A DNA stretch of 64,000 bases from Hoplostethus atlanticus (Eukaryota; Chordata; Actinopteri; Trachichthyiformes; Trachichthyidae): NCBI GenBank assembly GCA_034670405.1, contig JAXDDX010000057.1:983501-1047500 (forward strand). Direction: 5' to 3'. The notes under the pieces are model-generated. The model was not told the origin of the DNA. It did not search any database and saw only the letters and a list, made by a program, of their open reading frames with translations. Of the stretch, positions 54,183-64,000 are shown in pieces. Both the position numbers and the translations under genes were made by a program. Every line of letters begins with the position of its first letter. Position 1 is the first letter of the stretch.

Positions 54183-57100
54183 GTCAGTATAAACATCAAA
54201 TGTAATCTACAACAGACCATATTTAAGTGTGTAATAGTATGAAAGCATACAAAACGTACAGCTATATAAAACTGAATACTACATCTGCTATACTGTAGAT
54301 ATATAGCACTGGACAAATGACAGCATGCAGAGTCTCAACACCAACAGAAAGCCGTACAAGTACAATAATCATTTCCACAGGGCAGGGCAGTTCACACAGT
54401 ACACAAGGAACTGCTTTATCTGGCAGAAACACCTTCCACAAACTACAAACAGGAAATACCTCCACAGCATGCAGCTAATGAACACCTGCAAAGTCTGTAT
54501 CAAATAGCATTACCAGCTGAGCTAAATATGGGTTTGGCCAAAGGTCTCTCCAGTGGGGTCTGGGTGGTTGCTAACAGCCACGATGTAATAATAATGGAAA
54601 TTGAAATAGAAATTTTCAGCAGAGTAATTCCTCAGTGGCGTTGTCTAATTGTGAGTTTCCTTATTATTACTATCAAGATTTACCAAGATTGCCGATTGCC
54701 AGCCGGCCCGGGAGGCGGCCCAGTTTCCATACAAATAATAGTCTAAGATAATAATATATAATAATACTACAGGGTTCAGAATTGGTTCTTTGGAAGTCAG
54801 ATTTGGAAGATCTGATCACGCGAGGCAAAGAGACGTCAAGAAATACCAAGGGAGCAGATTCCAGAGGGATCGGCGGTCGAGGCCGGACCAGATGAACCTG
54901 CTCTCTTGGTTGTTCACAGGGAGTTGGTGGACGGCTCAGGAGAGGGCTGTCTATCTATGTCTGGAAACCCCGTCCCTTCTGCTGATTGGCCATTGTTTCA
55001 TCCTTTATAATTATTTTACTGTTTGTAGTAGAGAGTTGGGGGACAGCATCACCATCATGGCCACTCGCGGCTATACTTAGTGATGATGGTTCAGGTGATC
55101 CAACCACAACATCCTGTGTTTGAATCCAGTCTGGATCTTTATTGTGTCTCTTCTCTCTCTGAGGTGCATACATCTGGATAACTTAGACTAGTAGTTCTCA
55201 AAGTAACACCCCATCAACCAGAGGAGGAACTAGTTGGTAAGCTGAGCTTCTGTAGTGGTTGGTTGGAATGAAAACCTGCATATTGTTGGACCTTCATGGA
55301 CCAGGATGAAACTCCAGTGTCCTACTACCACTACTACTACCACAGCGACTATGGCTATGACTACTACCACTACCAGTACTACTACTAGAACTACTATTAG
55401 TACCACGACTACTACTACTACTGCTATGACGAGTACCACTTTGATGACTCCTGCTACTACAACCACTACTATGTTTTTTGCATGACCCCTTAATTGCAGC
55501 TATATTTAAGGATTATAATCCTCAATTGCAGGTGTGTCACTGAACCACCAGATGGCAGTATTGAATAACTGAGCGTATCACTGACAGCGTGAGCGCAGTC
55601 AGCACAATTCACAGCTGAGCACCGAGCGAACTTGTCTAAGAATCTGTCATAGATGTTTGATATCACCTCCAAAACAGCTTTACTTTTAATTGCCAGCAGA
55701 TGCTTTTCAATTCTTGAAACATAACAGTGCAGAGCAAATCTAATGTTCAGATCTATCAGTCTCAAAGTTGAGGACACCAAACAATGAAAAAGGAATCTAC
55801 AGTGGCAATCTCTGTGCACACGTGTGACTCTGAATGCAATGCAGAATGAGGGACAGGTTATTGCAGGTGGCACTGATTTAAGCCATGGCCTGAAATGAGA
55901 TATAACTACAATCAGGAGATAGAAATGCTACTAGTTCAACACAAACACCTTCTCCAACCATAGACATTGCCTGAAAGAATAACAATGGCATCTATTTAAG
56001 GTATTTCGCACATACAAGCTCTACAATGTAAAAGTTGGCAAACCAGTTTACCTACTCTCTGGAATGAAATTCCATCTCTCCTCTCTGGTAGGCCACTTTA
56101 AACGGCTCATCCAAACATCATCACAATGCTACCCAGACATTTTAGACATAGTTGCATTGTATGCATTGAAATATCACTGCAAAGCACTGTGTTTGTTTAA
56201 TTGTTTAAGTCATTACCCTTTCTTTTGTTGAGTGGTATAACCCTCTTAGCAAATAGAGACCTTGTACTGATAAAAGAGTGTGTGAGCCTGCAGAGTGCCT
56301 AGCGCTGGAGGTAGGGAGGCTGGGAGGGGTCAGCTATCGAGCCGCCTGAGGGCTCTTTCTCTCAGATGCTTGGCCTCTGGGATCTGCTGCGAGGACCCTT
56401 AACTGACTCTGCTTGTACCTGTCAGGACACATTTGCTGCCAGGAGTTTGGCTCATTTGTCCTGCCTCTTGCTCTTGCGAGGGATGTTTCCAATGCCAGCA
56501 CACTGAGTAATATATTATTCATGCTTAATCTTTTTTTCCCCTTTCTAAGGAAATTGACAATATAATAGAAGAGAAATAGTAATAAGTAATAATCTGTGAC
56601 ATTCTCATATAAATACATGTCAGTTCTGCTACTCTCTCGCCGACTGATATAATGCAATAGTGATTCAACCTATACCCAGTTCATTTGCTGTTCAAAACAC
56701 CCGGTGTCGGGTGTTCCTCTTGCACACGGGAAGTAATGCGTTTTAGGTTTCCCGCAGCAACAACAGCAGTTTGAGTATAGGAAATAGAAATAGAAGAAGA
56801 ACTCGGTAGTTAGCATGAGTGTCCATGGCTGAACAGACAACGAACAGAGTGGTGCCTACAGAAACTCAAGCTTCATCAACAGAAACGTCACAGCGCTGTA
56901 CTCACTGTTGTGTTTGAACACCCGGATGGTTGCTCCTGACAATCTGGCTCCCAAGACGAGAGACGTGTGATTCAGCTCATCGCTCAGTATCAAGCAACCC
57001 TGGAAACCAGCACAGAGCAGGGACTGAATTCAAATTTCCCTCCAAAAGCTCCTAAATTCCCATGTAATAGCTGCAGTACTGGTAAGCAGTATTGGGATCC

Positions 57101-57503
57101 TGTGCACATTTCTAGATACGTCACAACATTTTTGTAAATAATAAGAAATCAAACGTACACATTAAGGTTAATAACTTAAAAAATAACATCCTCAGAGGAC
57201 ATCCTTACATGTTGACTGTGTGCCGAGTGCATCTTCGCATTTTGCATTGATTGGTCTGTACTTGGCGGGTAAGACCACTGGACTCTCCCTCGGGTTCAAA
57301 CAAGCTAATTAAATGTCACTTAAATTACAGGGACATTACAACTGTGCTGGACTGTGAAAATCAAGGTGAAAGCTTGCTTTAATGGATGTTAACAAACAAG
57401 GCAAACAAATCCAGCCATTCCTCGAAAATCTCCCTAGTATAGTAGCATATTTGACACTGAATCTCTAAGCATTTGCCTGCATTAGTCTGAATGACTTCTT
57501 GTG

Positions 57504-57535
<32 letters not shown>

Positions 57536-60382
57536 GTGTGTGTGTTGACACGGTCTCAGTCTCACATCCTGTCAGTTTGGCCTGGGGTCCAGCTGGCCCG
57601 GTCCCTAGTCTACCAGCAGCTGTCACTCTAATGTAGCTCTGCCCGGCAAGGCCTAGCCCAGATCAGCCTGTCACTGTAGGACAGCATTGGTGGTCCATAC
57701 TGCCCGCCCCTACAGGGTTACTATAGGGGCCCTTCAAATGGCCCCGAGAGGCTGCTACACCACTTGAGCTGCATAAACGACCCCATTCCCGTCACTTAAA
57801 CCCCAAACCCCCAAAACCCCGCGCACCCTCCTCCTCCTCCTGTCCGCTCCAATCAGAGCTGGCCATGCTGTCCGTTGCCCCTGGTAACCCATGGCCGTCT
57901 GTGTGAGCTAGGCTGGTGTGCCAACAGGCCAGGGTGTGGGTAATCATACCCTTGGGCGGTGCTCTTAACAATGCCTGCCCTTCCTTGTCTATGTGTCTGA
58001 ATGTAGCTATGCATGCCCAGAGCCTTCCTCCTCTTGGCTACTGTAATGTTTAATTAGGATTTTAATTAATGGGGGTGGGTGGGGAGTTGTTAGCAGCTGA
58101 GTTTAGTTGACTGTTATTCATTCATTTAGGCCATATGCAGGGGGAGAACAAAAGCTGGGCTAATTCCATTAATTTACGCTACGCTGTGAAACTCACGCCC
58201 ATAGAGTAGGATTTCCTTTGTATGGTGTGTGACATCTCGTGTGTTTTAATCACGTACCTTGCCAACAAGTGCTGGGATGTTCATGGAGTTAGTGGCAAAA
58301 CCCATTCCATAGGTCATGGAGGATTCTACCCCGAGGAAGTTGGCCACAAGTTGCTCCAGCTCTTCGTGGATGCTCAGGTTCCCTACAGAAATCACATAAA
58401 GTAACTCTGACAAGGATGTTGGTTTATCTGACAGTCTTTCAGTCTTGGTCGCTCAGTCACAGGTTTTGACAGAGGTGAATGACTGGCCTCCTGTTAAAAG
58501 GAAAGAGACTACCAGCAAAGTCACATATCAGTGCGTTTTCCACTCTCTAGGGATTTGGAGAGATTTATAACGACTCAAGATGTGGTAAATTTGTAATTTA
58601 GTTGAACTATCCTTTTTCATCCCAGGTAATATCAAGGACAATGAGTCCTGCAAGGTCTAAAATGATTCTGCAGCACAATTTGGGGCCGAGGCAGTTGGTT
58701 ATGACCCACTCTGACAGGTGTGGCCCAGAATTCATTTAGAAAATTGATCAGATTGTAATCTGCCACCTGACATGGTGTTTTTCTATTAAATTGGGATTTT
58801 CTGGCATCTCCGGAGTGCTTTCAGTGCTGCCCTCCTAGTCAGCTGATAAAAACGAATTACTGGTATAATTGTGAGCCACAGGGAGAGAGAAAGGCAGTGA
58901 AAGGTTCATATATATCTTTTATTTCTGCTGGCTCTGGGCAATGGTGTACTGCTGAGCAATATATTGTAACACATTGCTGAAATACTATTGAGGCAAAGGT
59001 CACTCTAAACTTTCAGATAAGATATAGATAACCTACTAGTAATGATACCAGTCTCCCCTAATGACAAAGTCATTCTTAACATTTTACAGACTGTTGACAA
59101 AATACAAAATAGAAGTTTTAGTTTGATTTACCAATGACTTGAAAACTGGTGATGACTTGGAAAATGGTTTGGGACAGGGACCTGGGTGGGGGTTCCAGTG
59201 CTAGTGTGTTACTTCCTGTTTTTTTCACTGGTGCATATGTATCTATAACTAGTTCGCTGGAATACTACAAGACATCCACACACATTAATTCAATTTGCAC
59301 ATCAACCTTTAAAGGAAATGGAGCGTAACCACGATTTTAACATCTGGTTGTGATAGCATTGGGGCAATCAATGCCTAGCTAGCAAGCGGCAAAAAGTGCA
59401 TTCATTCCATATCAATGAGCTGATAATTGAAGAGAAATATTAACAAAAGCCACAAAGGGCAGGCATTGTAAGGCTTTCAGGGAGAACTGGAGAATTGGTA
59501 TTGAGTGGTGTGTATAAAAACATAATGCTCTGAAGCAACTCTCTCTTTGTGGTGTTTCCCATTCGGTGCTTTCCATGAGGCCCTGCGCCAAGGCAAATCG
59601 ATTCATACATTTCCTCAACCACTCAGGCTCACAGCCCCTGCCGGCACGTGCAGCTTTTTTAATCAGACTGCACTGGCATTCGCTCTCTTTATAGAACATT
59701 TTACTCAGCAGTGGCTTCACAGGCCTGCCTCCTTATTGATATGCTAACCTCATATGGACGGCTTTGGCTCTGGATACTCTTAAGGTAAGAGAGAGCAGAG
59801 TCCTCATTAGAACTCACTCCTTTCGGTTACACGGGTTAGCTGAAATCAAATGGTGATTATGCCGTCATCTGCTTAGACTCAAACTGTCCTCTGAATTACC
59901 AAATTCACCTTCCTGCTGACCCAATCATCAACGCTGGTTGACAAGAAAGCCATATTACTATTGCCAGGGTTGGACACCGAGTCTTCCGGCTGTGGGGAGA
60001 CAGTAAAGATTGTATTTACAAAGCTCAGAGCTAAATCTTTTGCTTTATTGTGCACCCATGACTGAGATTTTACAACAAGGTAGCCCAGCCAGCAGAGTTA
60101 ATCATTTTCTATCCTCAACCTTGACTAAGTGCTTTTGTTGTCGTCTGATTAGACAAATGTAGCATTTATGTTTTGTTTTTTTACAATTCGCATGAGAGCC
60201 TCACTATTATTCATTACCGTTACATAGAATGAAGTAGTCGCTACTCTGCACTGGGTAGCTGCACTGGTTAGCTCTAGGTAACTTGTCACGCCTTTAAAAA
60301 CGCGTTACTATCATTACGTTATCATGTAATTTCTGTTAATGATTGTATGAAAGTACAAGTGCATGAGGTCCATAAATGTTTG

Positions 60383-60427
<45 letters not shown>

Positions 60428-63400
60428 GAGTAACTTATGCATTCATTTTCTAAGAGCATGACTACAATGACTTCCCCAAATTCAGGGTTGCCAAACCGTC
60501 TAATCTGAGAACAAAGAATAGGGAGGTTCTCGTTAGTTTCACCACCACAAAACTATTTACTGTATTCCCTTTCCGCCCTTCGGCTGAAATCTGTTCTGTT
60601 CACATGTTATTCATACTTCTTCATCTTATAGTTAGTGTGTAGGGTGTACGGCATACCTGCGTCAAATACAGAGTGCATTTAATTCCAGTGTCTGAACTTC
60701 ATGGAAAAAATAAATCACTATACAGTATGTGTACTTTCAGTGCACTTTCTCTAGTCAAAGAAATTGGATGGGAAAAATTGCATCCTCTGTACTCTCACCT
60801 ATAATTCTTTGAGAATGATGAGTTATTTTCTTTGGTAACCTAAGGAAGTCAACTTGAAAGGACTGAACTTGAAGTATTATGTTGGATAGTACACCTTGAA
60901 ATTCAATTGTTCTAAAAGAACCTAATATCAGATATTGTAGAGACTATTTTGAAAGGTAACCACTAAAAGTATGAATACCTTTGGTTCATTTTTTGTCGTT
61001 ATAATATTTCCTTTTCATTTTGATTGAATGATCGAGCACTGCATTTAATTTAGAATGGATTGGAAATCACTGCATGTGAACTAAAGCATGGGTGATGATG
61101 GCGTCACTGCTCAAACAGAGACACGGGGTATTAAATAATTGATGCTTAATACGGTCTCATGGGAGAGGTGCTTGTTATTCCTTAAATCTCTCAGTGAGCC
61201 AAAAGAAACACATTGCCAAGCCACTGGAAAACAGGCCCATTTTGAAAGTGGAATAAACATATAAATAAATCACATAAATGAATAATGGATGGTGTGGAGA
61301 AGGGGGTGTGGAGAAGGGGGTGGGGAGGGGGGGTGGGGGTCATATGACTAATGACCGCATGCTCTTTTATTTCTCTGGTTTCCTCTGTTCCTGTCAGAGG
61401 TCTTTCAAACTGATGCTGTGCAACACTTAACCCATTCTGTGTGAGTGCTGGAGAGCCTATCACCCTCTCAGCAGATATACAGCACTGTGTCAGAGGTGCC
61501 ATAAACCAACGTCACCGGCGAGAGTGTAAAAGAGCATTTTTTCTCAAGTAGACTTTGCTAAACACGCGGCCTGCTCGGTGACTCCCATCGTGTAGGCCTG
61601 TTTACCCATAGGCAGGTTTTTGACCTATAAACACAGAGCTGAGGGCCATTCATCAGGTTTCATTACAGAGCCATTGGGAAGTTCAGAGTTGCTCTCTGTT
61701 CTAACGCTGCTGCTGCTCAAAGTCTTCTGTGGCCTGTTTCCTAATGTTACATTACATCACGATCCTATTTCCCCACTGCCCGGTGTGGACCGGTACGTAA
61801 TGATCTCAGCTTACTCCCAACAGTACATAATTTAACAAAGGTTGAATAATTCATGTAAACCTGCGACCACTGGAAGATAATTAAAGATTCGGGAGGTATA
61901 ATTCATGAGAAAGATAATAAACGATGGCGCGTGTGATAAGAGAGATGGAATTTAATTTCCAGTTTGATGCGCAGCCTTTTCAGTCATCACGGTCTGTTCT
62001 TTTTCATAGATATGAGGAATTAGAAGCACTGTAAAACTAGGTAAAATAAACCCCACCTTACAGCAATTTTGACTTATGAAGTGCATGTTTTTCCCTCTAG
62101 ACTTCAAATAAAATGAATGTCCTTGTTAGAAATATCTCAAGAGGACAAGAGGCTCAGAGAGCACACTGAGCATCGGAAAACCATAACCTATTTAAGATTG
62201 CGGGGGAACAGTTTTTCACATTCAGAGTTGAAAGTTGACCACAAAACTCACCCATTTCCTGTCTTGTGCTGCAGACCCCAACACCATACTGGCAAGTTTT
62301 GTTTGCCACAGTTTTCAGGAAGTCTGCGTTGTTCTCAGCAAACCCGAGGTAGTTATAAGAGCCCATGTTGATGACGTTGTCTATCGTCTTCCCAGTTAAC
62401 CTGCCAGTACGTAAACATTAGTCATCGCTTCATATTCTGTTAATATCGGTTTAGTCTACAACCACCCACACTCACAGCCTTAATTAACTACATGGTATTA
62501 AAAGGAATCAACATTCAATTGCCAATTATATTCTTGTCACTTCATCAGTGGAGTCATGAGAGGCTCAATTAGAACAATGTTTGATTTATACAAGGTGAAT
62601 ACCAATGACTGTAAACTTAATCTGAATTTGTTCATCCTACTTCCTGGGATGGGACATAATAGAAAATCCACGACAAGACACTGTGCTGAAATATCTGTAA
62701 ATCTGAAATATGTCACACCAGTGTGCAGCACCATAGACAATAAATTGGAAAAAGATGGAATGTGCAAATGTAATAGTATCCAGGATCAATTTCTTGAGAT
62801 CGGGCACGTTCTTCACTTGGACGTGAAGGTTTAAGTGAATGACTTCACACGGCCCGTCTTCCCTTCGCCGTCAGGAGATTACCTCCACACTGTACATCAG
62901 CGTCTGAGTTTTTAAAGTCATTTGAGCAATTTCATCAACTGACCCACTTCTCACAAGTCTGCACGCCTCTACCAAGCCCATCGACGTGCCTCTTCTCCCA
63001 TTTACCAGAAAAGACAAGCGTCATTTCTATTTTTTCCAATCACCTTACACTCCCTTATGCTTCCTTGTTACAGTAATATCCCCACCCCAAACCCATAGCT
63101 CTGTTCATATTCCTATTCACATTCTATGCCAATGGCTCTGCTGTGCAGGAGGGGGTCCAGCCCAAAGGTATTATCATATCCATCCATGACACAATAGTCA
63201 AAATATTAGACCCTTGGTTGTCTAGTTTCTAGTGCTAGAAGAGAGTTGAGGAGATGCACAAAGATTTGACATTGGGGAAATTCTTAAATTGAGTAGCACA
63301 TATAAATGCTAGGCTAGTCAATCATAGGTGACTGAATTTCAGTACCTGAATGTCCAGTTGTAATCGTCAGACACCCTCTCCATCAAGTCAAACACAGGTC

Positions 63401-63623
63401 CTGGCAGGCTGCATATGGGACGGTTCCAGTTGTCTCGTACCCTCATGTACAGGTTACGAGTGTAAAAGTTCTCAAAATCTTGATAAAGTGGTACAAAGTC
63501 CTGCGAGCAGAGGGAAACATATTCAGGAACACCACACAAAGCCAGGTACATGTGTGTCATAGGGTGATTATGAGTGATGTACGACCTCTTTTTGCTCATT
63601 GAAGCGGATGGTTGATAAAGCCT
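45865..63623 (-). CDS. SPTLC3: Serine palmitoyltransferase subunit 3, 5'-truncated by window edge
   Basis: PLP-dependent subunit that, paired with SPTLC1 in the ER membrane, condenses serine with acyl-CoA in the first step of sphingolipid synthesis. Firm exons: 63500-63346, 62400-62252, 58382-58258, 56999-56906, 54139-54034, 52641-52422, 49612-49486, 47391-47256, 46390-46261, 45978-45865 (451 residues plus stop), with a candidate 63623-63586 before them. Motifs in order: [97 protein letters not shown] (PLP-contacting Asp/His), [13 protein letters not shown] (Schiff-base Lys, codon 52463-52461), [30 protein letters not shown]3 is preferred over SPTLC2 by [16 protein letters not shown], the PELYSET tail and synteny with ISM1-TASP1. 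About 90-100 N-terminal residues (membrane segment) lie outside. Confidence 0.95.
46219..46258 (+). repeat. (GT)20 microsatellite touching a SPTLC3 donor
   Basis: 40-bp GT run. In the transcript it is (AC)20 starting 2 nt into the intron: CAG|GTACACAC. Confidence 0.98.
46261..46390 (-). CDS. SPTLC3: SPTLC3 exon ([11 protein letters not shown])
   Basis: 130 nt; acceptor CTTGTCAG, donor CAG|GTACAC followed directly by the AC repeat. It encodes [20 protein letters not shown] then [23 protein letters not shown]. Confidence 0.96.
46391..47255. other. SPTLC3: SPTLC3 intron with MITE
   Basis: 865 bp. Apart from the MITE at 46464-46603 nothing is recognised. Confidence 0.85.
46464..46603. mobile_element. 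140-bp MITE with TTAA target duplication
   Basis: Terminal inverted repeats AGGGGAATCCCAG.. and ..TGGAATTCCCCT are flanked on both sides by TTAA (46460-46463, 46604-46607). The TTAA duplication is that of piggyBac or Kolobok-type elements. No coding capacity. It lies in the SPTLC3 intron 47255-46391. Confidence 0.75.
47256..47391 (-). CDS. SPTLC3: SPTLC3 exon ([19 protein letters not shown])
   Basis: 136 nt; acceptor TTATTGTAG, donor GTGGT|GTAAGT (chosen over two other GT options because it alone gives the GT|G GCT phase of the next exon). It encodes [40 protein letters not shown] and MPGKV. Confidence 0.95.
47392..49485. other. SPTLC3: SPTLC3 intron
   Basis: 2.1 kb. It contains a (GA)-rich patch near 48300-48327 and a TAC/ACT trinucleotide run at 49011-49054. 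No exon seen. Confidence 0.8.
49011..49054 (+). repeat. (TAC)n trinucleotide repeat
   Basis: ATTACTACTACTATTATTAC then a run of TAC units. Confidence 0.9.
49486..49612 (-). CDS. SPTLC3: SPTLC3 exon ([14 protein letters not shown])
   Basis: 127 nt; acceptor TTATGTTGCAG, donor GTGG|GTGAGT. It encodes [40 protein letters not shown] and TV. Confidence 0.96.
49613..52421. other. SPTLC3: SPTLC3 intron
   Basis: 2.8 kb, no exon seen. 52060-52360 is strongly AT-rich with AATGAATGAATAAATAAATG-type tetranucleotide runs. Confidence 0.8.
52422..52641 (-). CDS. SPTLC3: SPTLC3 exon with PLP lysine
   Basis: 220 nt; acceptor AACCTCTTCAG, donor AAGAAG|GTTCCT. It encodes [20 protein letters not shown], then [17 protein letters not shown] and [18 protein letters not shown]. 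The catalytic Lys codon is 52463-52461. The donor is unusually weak (GTTCCT) but is the only GT that keeps the frame. Confidence 0.96.
52642..54033. other. SPTLC3: SPTLC3 intron
   Basis: 1.4 kb. It contains CA runs near 53690-53720 and the (GT)n at 53939-53976. A non-repetitive, AT-rich stretch with homeobox-like words lies at about 53200-53400. Confidence 0.8.
53939..53976 (+). repeat. (TG)19 microsatellite downstream of a SPTLC3 donor
   Basis: It lies about 58 nt into the intron after the exon 54139-54034; in the transcript it is a CA repeat. Confidence 0.97.
54034..54139 (-). CDS. SPTLC3: SPTLC3 exon ([10 protein letters not shown])
   Basis: 106 nt; acceptor GCGTGTGTCTCAG, donor TATAG|GTCAGC. 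It encodes [20 protein letters not shown] then [15 protein letters not shown]. Skipping it would shift the frame. Confidence 0.95.
54159..54182 (+). repeat. (AC)12 microsatellite upstream of a SPTLC3 acceptor
   Basis: In the transcript it is a GU repeat ending about 20 nt before the acceptor of exon 54139-54034. Confidence 0.95.
55318..55476 (+). repeat. Degenerate (TAC/ACT)n repeat
   Basis: About 160 bp of imperfect ACT/TAC/CAC triplets. Because it is triplet-based, frames stay open on both strands without being genes. Confidence 0.9.
56906..56999 (-). CDS. SPTLC3: SPTLC3 exon ([13 protein letters not shown])
   Basis: 94 nt; acceptor TGGTTTCCAG, donor CAACA|GTGAGT. It encodes [20 protein letters not shown] then [11 protein letters not shown]. 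Confidence 0.96.
57000..58257. other. SPTLC3: SPTLC3 intron
   Basis: 1.3 kb. It contains a (TG)n at 57504-57545 and an AT-rich motif cluster TTTAATTAGGATTTTAATTA at 58049-58068. No exon seen. Confidence 0.8.
57504..57545 (+). repeat. (TG)n microsatellite
   Basis: About 42 bp of TG with one CG interruption. Confidence 0.95.
58258..58382 (-). CDS. SPTLC3: SPTLC3 exon ([17 protein letters not shown])
   Basis: 125 nt; acceptor ATTTCTGTAG, donor GGCAAG|GTACGT. It encodes [20 protein letters not shown] then [21 protein letters not shown]. Confidence 0.96.
60384..60424 (+). repeat. (AC)n microsatellite
   Basis: About 41 bp AC run. Confidence 0.97.
61302..61340 (+). repeat. G-rich tandem patch
   Basis: GTGTGGAGAAGGGG is tandemly repeated and runs into GGTGGGGAGGGGGGGTGGGG, which fits a G-quadruplex pattern on the + strand. 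Confidence 0.85.
62252..62400 (-). CDS. SPTLC3: SPTLC3 exon ([10 protein letters not shown])
   Basis: 149 nt; acceptor GTACTGGCAG, donor ATGG|GTGAGT. It encodes [20 protein letters not shown] then [29 protein letters not shown]. Confidence 0.96.
62401..63345. other. SPTLC3: SPTLC3 intron
   Basis: 945 bp, nothing recognised. Confidence 0.85.
63346..63500 (-). CDS. SPTLC3: SPTLC3 exon ([16 protein letters not shown])
   Basis: 155 nt; acceptor CTGCTCGCAG, donor TTCAG|GTACTG. It encodes [40 protein letters not shown] and [11 protein letters not shown]. The last stretch is closer to mammalian SPTLC3 than SPTLC2. Confidence 0.97.
63586..63623 (-). CDS. SPTLC3: Candidate 38-nt SPTLC3 exon
   Basis: A pyrimidine-rich tract ending TATTTTCCCAG is followed by [12 protein letters not shown] and donor GAG|GTCGTA, in phase with the next exon 85 nt away. 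Mammalian SPTLC2/3 have EQK just before DFV, which fits the E-Q-K here, with one extra Glu. The acceptor has a second AG 2 nt further (CAGAG), so the start could be 63621. Weak donor. Confidence 0.5.
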
Positions 63624-64000
63624 CTGGGAAAATATCGAGACACAGTAGGAAAATGACTTTTTGAATTAATTGATCACCGGATTTCTAACAACAGTGCTTA
63701 AAGAGATGTTTACTCTGTCTTGTTTCAAGGTTAGAGCTTTTCGATATCACAAGAACACTGCAAATACTAAAAATGCAACTGTGTAATTTCTGGATTTATC
63801 TATAGTAGCATGGTGCCTCCTATTTGACAATGCTCAGGCCTTATCGAGCATCTAAAAGCATAGTAGCGCAGGAGGGAGTTGGATCCACTGAGAATTAATT
63901 AGGGCGTCAACAGATATTTTCTGTGGTGTCCCGTCTCACCCATGGCAACATAAAAGTGCACAGAATCATGAAAGAAGAAGGCAGAGGGGAGATCTTAAGA
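63624..64000. other. SPTLC3: SPTLC3 intron running off the window
   Basis: No further exon recognised. The N-terminal exons (membrane segment) should be beyond 64000. Confidence 0.7.

Larger units (their letters stand above)
54140..56905. other. SPTLC3: SPTLC3 intron
   Basis: 2.8 kb, no exon seen. It includes the degenerate TAC repeat at 55318-55476. Confidence 0.8.
58383..62251. other. SPTLC3: SPTLC3 intron, largest in window
   Basis: 3.9 kb, no exon seen. It contains (AC)n at 60384-60424 and a G-rich patch at 61302-61340. Confidence 0.8.

Noticed and set aside
55230..55485. Open frames on both strands rich in Val or Thr
   Set aside because: They come from the degenerate TAC triplet repeat, which keeps frames open without selection.
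45865..63623. Assignment as SPTLC2
   Set aside because: [16 protein letters not shown], the PELYSET tail and linkage to ISM1 and TASP1 fit SPTLC3 better.

Overview
The window is genomic DNA from a ray-finned fish, probably a percomorph teleost. Three vertebrate multi-exon genes are recognisable from their spliced protein. Introns are compact, CA/TG microsatellites are very common, and several teleost-type dispersed repeats are present. No prokaryotic features and no complete autonomous transposon were seen.

Gene layout: (1) the last six coding exons of TASP1 (taspase-1) on the + strand, 8195-23006, including the Asp-Thr autocleavage site. (2) All six coding exons of ISM1 (isthmin-1) on the - strand, 40426 down to 29936, giving 460 residues. 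(3) SPTLC3 (serine palmitoyltransferase subunit 3) on the - strand, from the right edge down to 45865: ten firm exons plus a candidate 38-nt exon, ending in the true stop. The N-terminal part lies beyond position 64000. The order SPTLC3-ISM1-TASP1, with TASP1 in the opposite orientation, matches human chromosome 20. That supports calling the third gene SPTLC3 rather than SPTLC2. All exon junctions were read by hand and the phases close in all three genes.

The first 8.2 kb is probably a TASP1 intron (upstream TASP1 exons are not visible). It holds a - strand tRNA-Cys(GCA) between two copies of a short flanking repeat, a tRNA-headed dispersed repeat, and the most unusual locus of the window: two tandem - strand gene-like copies. 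The larger (4232 down to 3310) has a coding-like exon with twelve 17-residue repeats on a 51-bp minisatellite, a 92-nt intron and a last exon with a lysine run, an Arg/Phe/Trp-rich stretch and three cysteines. The smaller (2577 down to 2355) has one repeat and a premature stop. I do not recognise the family.

TASP1 and ISM1 are tail to tail with about 7 kb between stops. ISM1 and SPTLC3 are head to tail. The three proteins have unrelated jobs (nuclear protease, secreted factor, ER sphingolipid enzyme); they are neighbours by conserved synteny, not a pathway. A recurrent oddity is microsatellite lying directly on splice sites: (CT)31 as the polypyrimidine tract of ISM1 exon 4, a (CA)20 run starting at a SPTLC3 donor, and a SPTLC3 exon bracketed by complementary GU and CA repeats.
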